DNA of 64,000 bases from Erythroxylum novogranatense (lineage: Eukaryota > Streptophyta > Magnoliopsida > Malpighiales > Erythroxylaceae). This document shows positions 12,501-22,965 of this stretch, one piece after another. The stretch lies in assembly GCA_029891385.1 (NCBI GenBank), contig CM057224.1, positions 40,875,926 to 40,939,925 of the forward strand. The letters are read 5' to 3'. Position 1 is the stretch's first letter. Every line of letters begins with the position of its first letter. Both the position numbers and the translations under genes were made by a program. The notes beneath the pieces were generated by a model. It worked only from the letters and a program-made list of their open reading frames with translations, did no database searches and was not told the origin of the DNA.

Positions 12501-13300
12501 TTATATATTTGTTATAAACTGTTACCCACGGGCTGTAAAGCTCACCGCTTTCATTCCCATCCACAAGTGATGAGAAGAAGATCGGGTGAAAGAAAAAGAA
12601 GATTTCTGTTTGCATGTGTTATACTGTATTATTGTTAAGTGAGATGGTTGCTGAGAAGTCTAGAATTGTTGTGTATTGTGTGCTTTGGTTTAGGGTTATG
12701 GGTAATGTATAAGGCTTGAAAATGCCACTATGATTTGTATAAAGCTTTGGTTTATGAAAGGGTGTATAAATTGTAATTGAATTATGAGATTTGGATGAGG
12801 TTATTGAGTTACGGTATTGCACATGGATATGTTATATAAATTTTGTATGTTCAATTGAGATATAAGCATGATTTGTATATGGAAAAATATGAATGAACGT
12901 GTATTGGACATGGGATAGTGCGATTGTATGTGAATGTAATTGGGTTGAGGATATTGAAGTCACTTGTAAGAGATGGAATGAAATGAAAGAAAGAAAGAAA
13001 AAAAAATGTGTACACGGATTGGATTAGTTTCGTCTGATAGTCTTAAGGTTTATAATGCAAACGCTTTCTTTGATATTTGCTCACGGATGTCCGAAGTTTG
13101 CTTCGTTTCGATTTGCTTCCGCTTTGTGTTATTCGATTTGCCTTCGGATTTGATTTATCCGATTCGTCATTTGATTCGTATCTGATTTGATTTCGCCTTA
13201 TGTTTCGTTTCCTTGCTTTGATTCGATTCATATTGGTTCGTATTCGTATTCGTTTTCTGTTTCTCCGGTTGGGATCCAGTTTCCGGATCGGGTCCCAACA
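9515..13300 (+). mobile_element. Element B 3' LTR
   Basis: This 3,786-bp copy of the 5' LTR begins TGTTGGACCCCAAAC and ends GGGTCCCAACA. It differs by scattered substitutions and by a longer VNTR, which accounts for much of the length difference. The high similarity suggests a fairly recent insertion. Confidence 0.9.
10686..10818 (+). repeat. 14-bp VNTR in element B 3' LTR, about 9 units
   Basis: It has the same CCGACCTCTGTTGG-type units as 6,423-6,520 but about three more. One unit carries an extra CTCT. Confidence 0.8.
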
Positions 13301-15724
13301 CTTAGCTCTTATTTCCATCTCATCATATTTCATATCTTCGATGGTGATCCTTATAACTCTTTTTATCTTTCTGGAATCACTTAATTTCTATTACAAATCC
13401 GTTTCACTCTTCATCAACGTCTTGATTCAATTATGGCCTTCAACTATTTTTAGGCCCTCTTTATTCAATGTAAGGCCGAACGACTCTTTTTGTCGTATTA
13501 CACCTCATACAATATTTTAATGATATCACTATGATAATGATTGATATGCCTGCAGTCAATTTAAACTGTACCTTAATCTCATTTTCCTATGAACACTAGA
13601 AAGATAAGCTTTAAGCATGTCTCCAACAGCTAAGACTGTTACCAACTTATACATGTAATCACTTGGTTCCACATTCTTAGCCATCAAATGTGCTCTCGAT
13701 GTATTCTTACTAGGACATAAGGCTTTAGTCGTTCCTTGTGTTTTCTCTAACAGTCCCCTTATCGGGTGCACATACTTCTTAATTCAGTTATAAATATCAT
13801 TAACTTGAAGATCAGATTCATTTTTAATTCCTCGATAAAATTCACAATTTCTAAATCCTCAATTTGGGCTTTGCCAGTCCTTTTTATGCAAAACTGATTT
13901 TAAATTTCAATAGTTAATAATACTTCCTTTTTGCCCCTTTTTAGCTCGACATTCTACACTTTTTATCACACTAGATTTGATAACGTCAATATCCAAATTT
14001 GTGATATTCTACTATTAAATTTTTTATTCAATGCACTAAATTGCAACACTGGCTTTACTAGGAATTACCCATTTACACAATCAAAATCTCCAAATAACTA
14101 TATTCATTGTCTCAGCCTTACATTCAGTTCTTTTAAACTCAATAATTGACTTAAATTTAAATGATCTGTACATTCTCGAAATGTCCTTGCACATCTAATA
14201 TCTCCAAGTTCTCAAAGCAATTACTATTTTAGCAATTCTAAACCAAGTATCAAAATCAACTCATGAGACTTTGATTATCTCTATGTATGCAAAATCACTT
14301 TATACTGTTGCAACAGATTGTATTTTAATCTCCGATGTAAAACTTCCTTATATACTGCATAATCTCTAAATCTAAATGGCATAACTAACATTGGAGTTAT
14401 AATTCCTCAAACTCTTTTTACATTCATCATTCATACCGTTTACACACTTTTTTTAAGATTCCAAAATATTCTCTTCACTTTTCGAATACACTCCAAATAT
14501 CCTCTATAATCATAGTCACTAATTGATACAATTATTTTTTGAATCACTTTAATCTTCATCACCATAATACTGTTGGAGGCATAGTTAACTCCAACAGATA
14601 TAACCTAAATTCTTTTGTGCCCATGATTTGATATTATCACATGATATTTTTAGTCTCCCAATTGACTTCTTTCCTTGAATGATTTTTTTTCCTTTCATTC
14701 GATTTCCTTTAATTTCACATTGACTTATTCTAATTTCTGTTCATTCATATCAGTTTCTCCATACATGTCAATTTATTTGCAATTCACAACTTCCTGTGTT
14801 GGTAACACATTCATCAGATATAATTTATATCTCCCGAATATTTTTTTTACGTAAAATATAATGTGGACCTAAATCCTCCTCATATTAGCAATAATGTCTC
14901 CTTAAAGTCAGTAATCCAATCATATAGTGAATACTTCACATCAAACAAAATGCGTATACTCTCAATAGCATATTCTACCTCTTAGGCCTGAGTCTCTGAT
15001 AAGGATATGACTCCAATATTCACTTTTGATTTATTACATATTCATTTCTAAGTTGTCTCTTCATTGATCACTCTTAAATTGAATTGTCTGATCATGTTAA
15101 CCTAATTTAGGGAAATTCTTATTTGAAAGAAAATTTCTTGCTATGATCATCGATAATATTCATATAATCCTTATCAATCAACTGTTTTAATCATCACTTA
15201 TCAATTATTCTTAGTACCTCAAGAAGGACAATTGCTATCATTTTGTACACGGTCATAACTTAGGTGTGTATCATCAAGGTCATCCCATTCTATTTAGAGA
15301 TTTATTTGTGACAGATCACCAATTATCTTACTATAGTAATACTTTGATCTCAAATGATCATAGACAATATTTCTCTCCTTATCCTTGCCACGATCTGGTT
15401 TCCTTGCATTGATATATGCTAACATCAACTTTACCTCAATTTTCTAGAATTTACCTCTTCTAGTGTTACATTATTTCACAATAAGTCAACTACCATATGG
15501 AGTACATTCACTCTTCCCATTTGATTCCTCATCTTTTTCTTAATCTCATGCGTACATAAAGTTCTCTCTTATATGCATTTATAACTTTCTCCTTACTACA
15601 TCATTCATCTCTTATAAAGTCATTTATGACTATTTCATTCCCCTTGTCCTCTTTCCTCATTTCTACCTCATTTTCCTATTGCCATTTATTTATCTTACAC
15701 ATATACATTTTCACAATCCACTTA

Positions 15725-16504
15725 GAGTTATAGATGCATATTCATCCTAAAATTTCGATCTCAATTTCCACTAATATTTTCTCACGGAGGATCATAGCTC
15801 TTATCACATTAATCAACAACTAGCTCACCTTCTTAAGATCATAATATATATATATATTGGTTTTCTCATTCTATTCTGCTTGTATACTTTAATCTCATCA
15901 TTTCTACTTTTTTTCACACAATCTGGACAATATCTTCACTTCTCTATCACATTTGAAGGTATACCATTACGGTACAATATCAATATCATATTCCATAATA
16001 CACACACCAATACAAAATGTAGTGAATCTTTATCTACCTTATCGAACCATATACTTTTTCTCATTTCCAATTATCCACATATTATCGTACATACATGTGT
16101 TCGCAATCAATTCATAATCATAGGTATCTATTCATCCTAAAATTTTGATCTCAATTACACAGACATATTCTTATGTTAAATCATAACTCTTATTACTTTT
16201 AACTGACATTCGTCTCATGTCCAAATTTGATCTCTCCAGGCCATAGAAAATTTCGTTTTCTTTCAACTTGGCTTATACACTTTAGGTGTCATTATTCATT
16301 TTGATATCACTTCTTTCCTTAATCAACCCATGACAATGTATTCACATTCATATCACATTCAAGGATTTATTACCACAGTAGAATATGGATATCATATTCC
16401 ATAATTCAAACATATATATAAATGTCGTGGACCTTTCTCTATCATACAAAACCAGATACTATTTCTCATTTCTAATTGCCCATAAACCTTCATTGGCTCA
16501 CATT
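15725..16504 (-). repeat. Diverged tandem duplication, about 390 bp per unit
   Basis: The phrases TTCATCCTAAAATTT(C/T)GATC at 15,741 and 16,131, ATATCATATTCCATAAT, and TTTCTCATTTC(C/T)AATT recur in the same order about 390 bp apart. The units are well diverged, so the duplication is old. Confidence 0.65.
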
Positions 16505-16688
16505 ATGACATATCATCACTTTTTTTAACTATTTCTATCAATTTAAACACTTAACACATGCTCATGCGTATGACTCATACTCATGCGACTTAGACTAGGG
16601 ATCAGTTGCTACTGTCTGCTATGACATGACTAGAATGCATACGACTTAAAACATATTTTAAAAATGCCTATATAAGATAGTACTTATG

Positions 16689-16701
16689 GGCTCTGATACC
16701 A
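16689..16701 (-). other. Primer-binding site of element C
   Basis: GGCTCTGATACCA on the plus strand is TGGTATCAGAGCC on the minus strand. It lies six bases from the LTR boundary at 16,708 and shows that element C runs right to left. Confidence 0.85.
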
Positions 16702-17171
16702 TATAAATGTAACACCTCACTCCCGCAAGACCCGAACTCGATATCGATGGTTGATATTTGAGTTCGTGCACCGCGAGGGTGGCATGCCAGAGCACTCAAT
16801 CGTTCAAATTTTAGTACCAAATTTTTTGAATACAATCAAATACGCAAAAATCAGTAGTCAATTTGGCCCACTTTGTTTGTTAAACATTTTCAAACACAAG
16901 GTTATAACCAATACACAACTCATCAAAATCTCACCAGTCACTTGGGCCTAAATTCAAATACAAAACATTTTCAATTTCAAAAGTTATTACATACCGAACT
17001 ATTCAAATACATATGATACAAAATATGCGGAATATACAATTTAACACGAAAATAAAGAAATACAATGTAGACGCAAACTGATCCCAACCTCTATCTTTCC
17101 CTTGCATGCAGTAGGTATACTCCCGTTGCCTAACGAGGTATTCTTCTGAGCCTGAAAAATATTTACAAATT

Positions 17172-17222
17172 TTGGGTGAGTTTTGCGAACTTAATGAGTG
17201 ACCATCATCGATGGCTCACCCA
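17172..17222 (-). repeat. Conserved two-hairpin module, copy 2
   Basis: On the plus strand it reads TTGGGTGAGTTTTGCGAAC, then ACCATCATCGATGG and CTCACCCAA. It is the reverse of the arrangement at 4,690-4,740, in the element C 5' LTR. Confidence 0.65.
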
Positions 17223-18340
17223 ATCACATAACACATAATCCCATTCACAACATTTCACACTTCACATTCCATAGATATAATCATTCATATTATGCATATG
17301 CAGTGCACATGAGACCCACTTTCTATTTGTTACTTTGTTATGACTGAGTGCCTAAACTGTCCCATATAGGACTCATTAATAACTGTCCCTTACCCGCTTG
17401 GGAGATACAGGGCTCATTGAACGTTGAGCCTGAGGCTCTGATTCACTTTTGAGCTCGAAGCTCATTTTCACTTGTTGAGCTTTAAGCTCTGATCGGTGGC
17501 TACTCTAGTCACAACAACCATTATGTTTCATGCATTCATGAAATGAAATACATTAGTCACATTTGCATGATCTACATTCACCCACATTCACATATCATCG
17601 GACCGTAGTTCGGCATTTAACATTAGAGTTGAGTATCACTTGTCATTTACATGCAAATGCACATTCAAACACATTTGCCATCGGACTGAGGTCTGGCATT
17701 TAATAATCATATTATGCACACTTATTTCATCTCATTCACATACAAGTAACACTTCAATATTTCATTGATACCTCACATTCATCAGACCTTCTGTCCGTAA
17801 CCCATCACAATCAATCACAGTCACATAATGATTCAATAGTCAATTAATAAAAAATTCAAATAACAAACAATAAAGTGAGACCATCTCGGTCTACTCACAG
17901 TACGCTCCAGTTTAGCGTTCGCTTTCAAATTCTGAAAACGCCTGGCTGTGGATGTTCTAACCTGCACAACCCATTTATGTAACATCCCACTACTGCGCGA
18001 CCCGAACTCGATATCGACTGTGATATCCGAGTCCATGCGCGGGGGTGGCGTGCTAAAACACTCATTCCGTAGTCGGTACATTTTTTTTCACATAACAATA
18101 TATGTGGAATTCAATGCCCAAGTTGGGTCCTTATTCAATCATATACAATTTTATTATACACAATTTCCAATAGACACTCGGGCCTATTTCTCAAATACAA
18201 ATATACACTTCATTACATAAATAAAGACATGCAATGCAGACGCGAACTGATCCCGACTTTTATTCTTCAATTGAATCCTGCAAATATACTCTCGTTGGCT
18301 TAACGGGGTATCCTTCTAATCCTGAAAAAAATTGCAATTT

Positions 18341-18390
18341 TTGGGTGAGTTTTACGAACTCAGTGAGTGACCATCATCGATGGCTCACTC
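18341..18390 (-). repeat. Conserved two-hairpin module, copy 3
   Basis: It has TTGGGTGAGTTTTACGAACT followed by CAGTGAGTGACCATCATCGA and GGCTCACTC. The inner palindrome around ATCGAT is intact; the outer pairing is weaker than in copy 1. Confidence 0.6.
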
Positions 18391-18678
18391 ATCACATATC
18401 ACATAAGACATATATTTCATAAGTCACATTTCATTACACATTTTTTCCAATATCGTACATGTTCATATTATTTCCCATTCAATCGCTGAACCAATCTCAC
18501 TTTATTTCCTATTTCACATTATTTTCCATATTCATATCATTTCATTAACAACCATATTGAATCACATAAACTTGTTCAGTTATTTCACATTCAATATCAA
18601 TTAATCAATTACGTCATGCATATGCAGTGTATATGAGACTCACTTTCCAATTGTTACTCTGTTGTGACCGAGTGCCTG

Positions 18679-18782
18679 AACTGTCCCATATAGGGCTCAT
18701 TGATAACTGTCCCATGTTGGACTCATTGATAACTGTCCCATGTAGGGCTCATTGATAGCTGTCCCATATAGGGCCCATTAAT
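18679..18782 (-). repeat. Four 26-bp tandem units
   Basis: CTGTCCCAT(A/G)TAGGGCTCAT followed by TGATAA or similar repeats about four times. Related single copies lie at 17,358-17,400. The units belong to the same part of the LTR as the palindrome arrays. Confidence 0.65.
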
Positions 18783-20149
18783 CGTTGAGCTTGTAGTTTT
18801 GATCGGTGGCTACTTTAGTCACAATGACCATTATGTTTTATGCGTTTATGTAATGGAATGCATCACCCACAATTATCTATCCCTTTCAATCACTTCTCAT
18901 ATCATCGGACTTTAGTACGACATTCCACCCTTGAAGTGGAACATTTCAAAGTTTCATTCATATCTGAATACACATTTGTCAATCGAATAAGTATAAGGCA
19001 TTTCTTTGCCTTTCACCAAATCAAATTATTCACGCAAATGCATATGGAATATGTATGTCACACTTTTCTCATTTATTACGGTGTTGTGACCGAGCGCTCA
19101 AACTATCCCAATATGGGCGCATTAATCGTTGAGCTTGAGACTCTGAAATCACTGTGGGCTCAAGGCACAAGTACGGTGAGCTTTTAGCTCTCGATGGCTA
19201 CTCCAGTCACAACTACCATTATCTGATTTTGCACTCATGCATGGAATGCATATGTCAAAAAAATGCAGTATTTCAATCACAATCAATCCCAAATAATTCA
19301 CAATCACATTTTAATCACAATCCTATTGATACACATTTCAAACACGGAAAGTCCAAATTCACAGACAATTTGCACTTCTATGTCATAATCTCCCATTTCA
19401 TCGGACCTTCTTTCCGAAATCCATAATCAAAAGCAATTCACTAACCCACCATTATTCTCCACAGTTTTATAAAGACAAAATTCTAAGCACATAATAATTG
19501 AGGAACCATCTAGGTCACTCATCTCATATCCATGCTTGAAACTCGTCCAAAGCATCAATTTCCCATTACTTCTTTTCTTTATCAAGGTTAAAATTCCCTA
19601 AACCACAATCACCCAAATTTAACATCGCATACTGCATAAACAATAAAATTGAGATTAGGAAACACAACCTTATACCAATCATAACTCATATGAATCAAAA
19701 CCTTTCACAACTTAGCAAATCAAAATCTCAATTTTTTTTACCTCCATCTTCACCAATTTTGGAATTTTTCTTAGCTCATCATGGAGCTCTCTTCTTCTTT
19801 CATCTTTTTCCTCCTTGGATCAACCCATAGAGCTCGCTTAAAGACCCATAAAAATCGAACCCTAGTTTACTCTTTCTTCTTTCTTCTTCTCCCATCCGAA
19901 GGCTCTCGACTCTTCTCTTTTCTTCTTTCTTTTCTGTTTTGCTCTTTTGTATCGTGCTTCCACCAGGGAAGGACAACATCCCACTTGCTTTTATAGTGTC
20001 ATGTCATTTAATGAATGAGGAATGACCCATATTCCCCTCCATTTAAGCCTATAAACGTAGCCCTTTAAGTGATGCTCCAAAAATGCCCTTCCTTTTTGCC
20101 TTAAAACTGACATCTTGGCCCCTTATTTCGATCAGGTAAATAAAACAAT

Positions 20150-21290
20150 TTGACAAAACTTTCTTCTATAGAGATATTCCTATATGTCTTACAAATCCAT
20201 CACTTCAAGAATCAGATCGATCGGAGCTCTATATCTCAAAATATCTCAAAAATACTGAAGTCTGTTAGATATTTCGTTTGGACCAAAACTAAATCAAGAC
20301 TAAACACTACACGTAACTTCAATCCAGAAGTTGAACATCTTAGAGGCTAAATTGCTGATTGGCTCCTTCATATAACTTGTATATCTATGTCTCTAGTTTC
20401 ATTTGAAATAAGAATCTGATCTATTGGAGCTCTATAACTCAAAATATCTCTAAAATACCGAAGTCTGTTCAGACCATTACAAAGCCGAGACTGAACACTA
20501 CACCTAACTTCAATCCAGAAATTGAAAGTCTTAGAGGCTACATTGTCGATCAGCTCTCATATAACTTGTAGATCCATGTCACTAGTTTCATTTGAAACAA
20601 TAATCCGATCTATTGGAGCTCTATATCTCAAAATATCTCCAAAATACCGAAGTCTGTTCAGATCATTACAAAGCCGAGACTGAACACTACACCTAACTTC
20701 AATCCAGAAATTGAAAGTCTTATAGGCTACATTGTTGATCCGCTCCTTCATATAACTTGTAGATATATGTCTATAGTTTCATTTGAAATAAGAATCCGAT
20801 CTATTGGAGCTCTATAGATGAAAATATATCCAAAATACCGAAGTCTATTCAGACCATTACAAAGTCGAGACTAAACACTACACCTAACTTCAATCCAGAA
20901 ATTGAAAGTCTTAGAGGCTACATTGTCGATCAGATCCTTCATATAACTTGTAGATCTATGTCTCTAGTTTCATGTGAAATAAGAATCCGATATATTGGAG
21001 CTCTATAGCTCAAAATATCTCCAAAATACTAAAGTCTGTCCAGACCATTACAAAGCTGAGACTAAACACTACACCTAACTTCCGTCCAGAAATTGAAAGT
21101 CTTAGAGGCTAAATTGTAGATCGACTCCTTTAGATAAATTGTATATTCATGTCTCTAGTTTAATTTTCAAGAAGAATCATATATATCCGAGCTCTATAGC
21201 TCAAGATATCTCCAAAACACTAAAAGATGTTTAGACTTTTTCCATAAGTCAGCTCACTTTAATTGGGTCAATCTTTCTCCATTTAATATC
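20150..21290 (-). repeat. Six-copy tandem array of about 191 bp
   Basis: The marker GAGCTCTATA occurs at 20,224, 20,427, 20,616, 20,807, 20,998 and 21,189, with spacings 203, 189, 191, 191 and 191. Each unit also holds AATACCGAAGTCTGTTCAGA, CTTCAATCCAGAAATTGAAA and CTAGTTTCATTTGAAATAA. The same phrase occurs only once in each element B LTR (around 6,690-6,830 in reverse), so the array arose inside this LTR. Confidence 0.85.
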
Positions 21291-21829
21291 AAAACCGATT
21301 TGGTATGAAAAGATAAAAAATGTCTTAGAAATCCAACGCTTCAACAATCGGGTCTATCAGAGGTCGGACGAAGAAGTTATGCTCAAAAGAGTGAAGGGAG
21401 GTCGATCGGCTGAAAAATCGACAGAAATTGTAGCGCCCCCTCTCCGTAGAGTATACACCGGGACGCCCGTAGGTCGTACCGATGCATAACCTACGATGAG
21501 GGTGCACTACCAAACGATCATTTCTATAAACCTCATGGCATCAATATAATAAAACAGTAGTATCAAATTCACTAAATTTTAAAACCAAAAGATACTTCTC
21601 ATTTCAGTTCTTAAAATCATAAGTACACCATCACCATATTTACAATCAGACAAACCCAAAATAAATAAAGAATAACTCCTAACTAGGTCATCCCCAACAT
21701 ATCCCAATGGATCCCCAGCTGACAGACCTGTGGGCCATGCTCCTCTTGCCGGCACACACACAGTAGGAAAAGTCTCATTAATTGGAGCTAGGAGTCAAAC
21801 TATCGCTGTCCTGAAAAATAAATACAATG

Positions 21830-21880
21830 TTGGGTGAGTTTGCGAACTCAGTGAGAAACCATCATCGATGGTCCACCCAA
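21830..21880 (-). repeat. Conserved two-hairpin module, copy 4
   Basis: It carries TTGGGTGAGTTTGCGAACTC and AACCATCATCGATGGT with the outer CCACCCAA. Both inner inverted repeats are intact. Confidence 0.68.
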
Positions 21881-22048
21881 CTCATGCATATTCAAACGTT
21901 CACACAATATTGTACATATATCACAAACAGAAATCACATGCAGTCAATTTCACATTTATAAGGCGATACGCCTTTCATACAATTCACATTTGAACATTCA
22001 TATATACAATGTGCATGTGACTCTTTCAATTTCTTTCGTTGTTATGAC

Positions 22049-22185
22049 CGTGCGCCTGAGCTCATATACGTTGAGCCATTGGCTCTGAAAACATTGGGCT
22101 CAAAAACCCTAATACGTTGAGCATAAAGCTCTGGAAATCGTTGGGCACTAGGCCCTGTGCGTTGAGCTTAAAGCTCTGAATACGG
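22049..22185 (-). repeat. Array of five short palindromic units
   Basis: Units of about 23 bp follow CGTTGAGCC-ATT-GGCTCTGAAA, CATTGGGCTC-A, CGTTGAGC-ATAAA-GCTCT, CGTTGGGC-ACTAG-GCCC and CGTTGAGC-TTAAA-GCTC. Each unit is a small inverted repeat, and arm changes on one side are usually matched on the other. The same arrays lie at 32,546-32,656 and 39,311-39,423 on the other strand, and a shorter one at about 17,410-17,500. Confidence 0.7.
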
Positions 22186-22799
22186 TGGCTGCACCGGTCA
22201 CAACTGCCTTTTATCTGATCATGCATAATGGCATGAATGCACATATCCCCAATTTACTAATAGTCATGTCGCAACCTAATATCACTATCCAACTTTTGGC
22301 ATTTGAAACCACTTATGATCAATTTATACACAATTAACACTTCTATAGCACAGTCCAAATATTTCGAACACCTGTGGTCCGAAATCACTCAAAACAAACA
22401 CATAGAATCCATCCTTAACTCCACATGGCATAATTGCATAGAATTAAACACATATAGGTTGAGAAACCAACTAGGTTACTCACCTCAGAACTTCTGAGCT
22501 ACTGCCGGGAAGTCTCACCTACGTCGGACAATCGGCGATCCACTAGCACCTCTATAATAATAAAAACATAGATAACATTACTAATTATATCAATCCCAAT
22601 GCTCAATGATGCATATGTATCAAAAAAATGTACGTACTATACGTGTTATGACATTTCTGACACAAATCCGATATAATCCCAATTTCAATTTCTAAATTCC
22701 GAATTCATAATCTCCAAATTGAATTTAATCCATAACCAATTGAATCATCAAATTCCTAAATCCCAATATCAAAAACATCTAAACTCAACTTTTCTGAAA

Positions 22800-22965
22800 A
22801 TGCATTCCTCGCGGCAAGCCCTTTTCTATTCGCCTTTGCCGCGGCGTCCGCACGAGCGAACCCAGTTTCCTTCGTCGCGGCGTACACATCGTGTACGTCG
22901 CGACGCGTCCTCTCCGCTGCTGGCGCTGCGCCTTCCGCTCTCGTCGCGGCAGGTAACATCGTCTT
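22800..22965 (-). repeat. CpG-rich module with GTCGCGGCG words
   Basis: A G+C-rich block in otherwise A+T-rich DNA holds repeated TCGCGGC and CGCGGCG words. It matches the blocks in element A LTRs (31,265-31,560 and 38,015-38,335). Short ORFs here reflect base composition and are not taken as genes. Confidence 0.65.

Larger units (their letters stand above)
5257..13300 (+). mobile_element. Element B: complete LTR retrotransposon with a 506-bp internal region, TSD CTTAG
   Basis: This 8,044-bp element is bounded by CTTAG at 5,252-5,256 and 13,301-13,305. It has two very similar LTRs (5,257-9,008 and 9,515-13,300), a primer-binding site right after the first and a polypurine tract right before the second. 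The internal region is only 506 bp, with no coding capacity. The LTRs are about 3.75 kb, so LTR sequence makes up about 94% of the element. It must be non-autonomous. It is inserted in opposite orientation into element C. Confidence 0.92.
1917..16707 (-). mobile_element. Element C internal region, non-coding, split by two insertions
   Basis: The original internal DNA survives in three pieces: 1,917-2,310, 5,158-5,256 and 13,306-16,707, about 3.9 kb in all. A solo LTR and element B occupy the gaps. Both ends match element A's internal region read on the opposite strand: the PBS-side 150 bp and the PPT-side 250 bp share many words such as GATCCGATATATGTGTTA. I see no gag, protease, integrase or polymerase motif and no long ORF, only short chance ORFs. 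It is either a non-autonomous derivative or a very decayed gypsy element. Confidence 0.7.
13306..16707 (-). mobile_element. Largest surviving piece of element C internal region
   Basis: This 3.4-kb A+T-rich, non-coding sequence joins the C fragment left of element B. All ORFs are short and look like chance. A roughly 390-bp tandem duplication occupies about 15,725-16,504. An (AT)n run lies near 15,843-15,858. The right end holds the primer-binding site. Confidence 0.65.
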
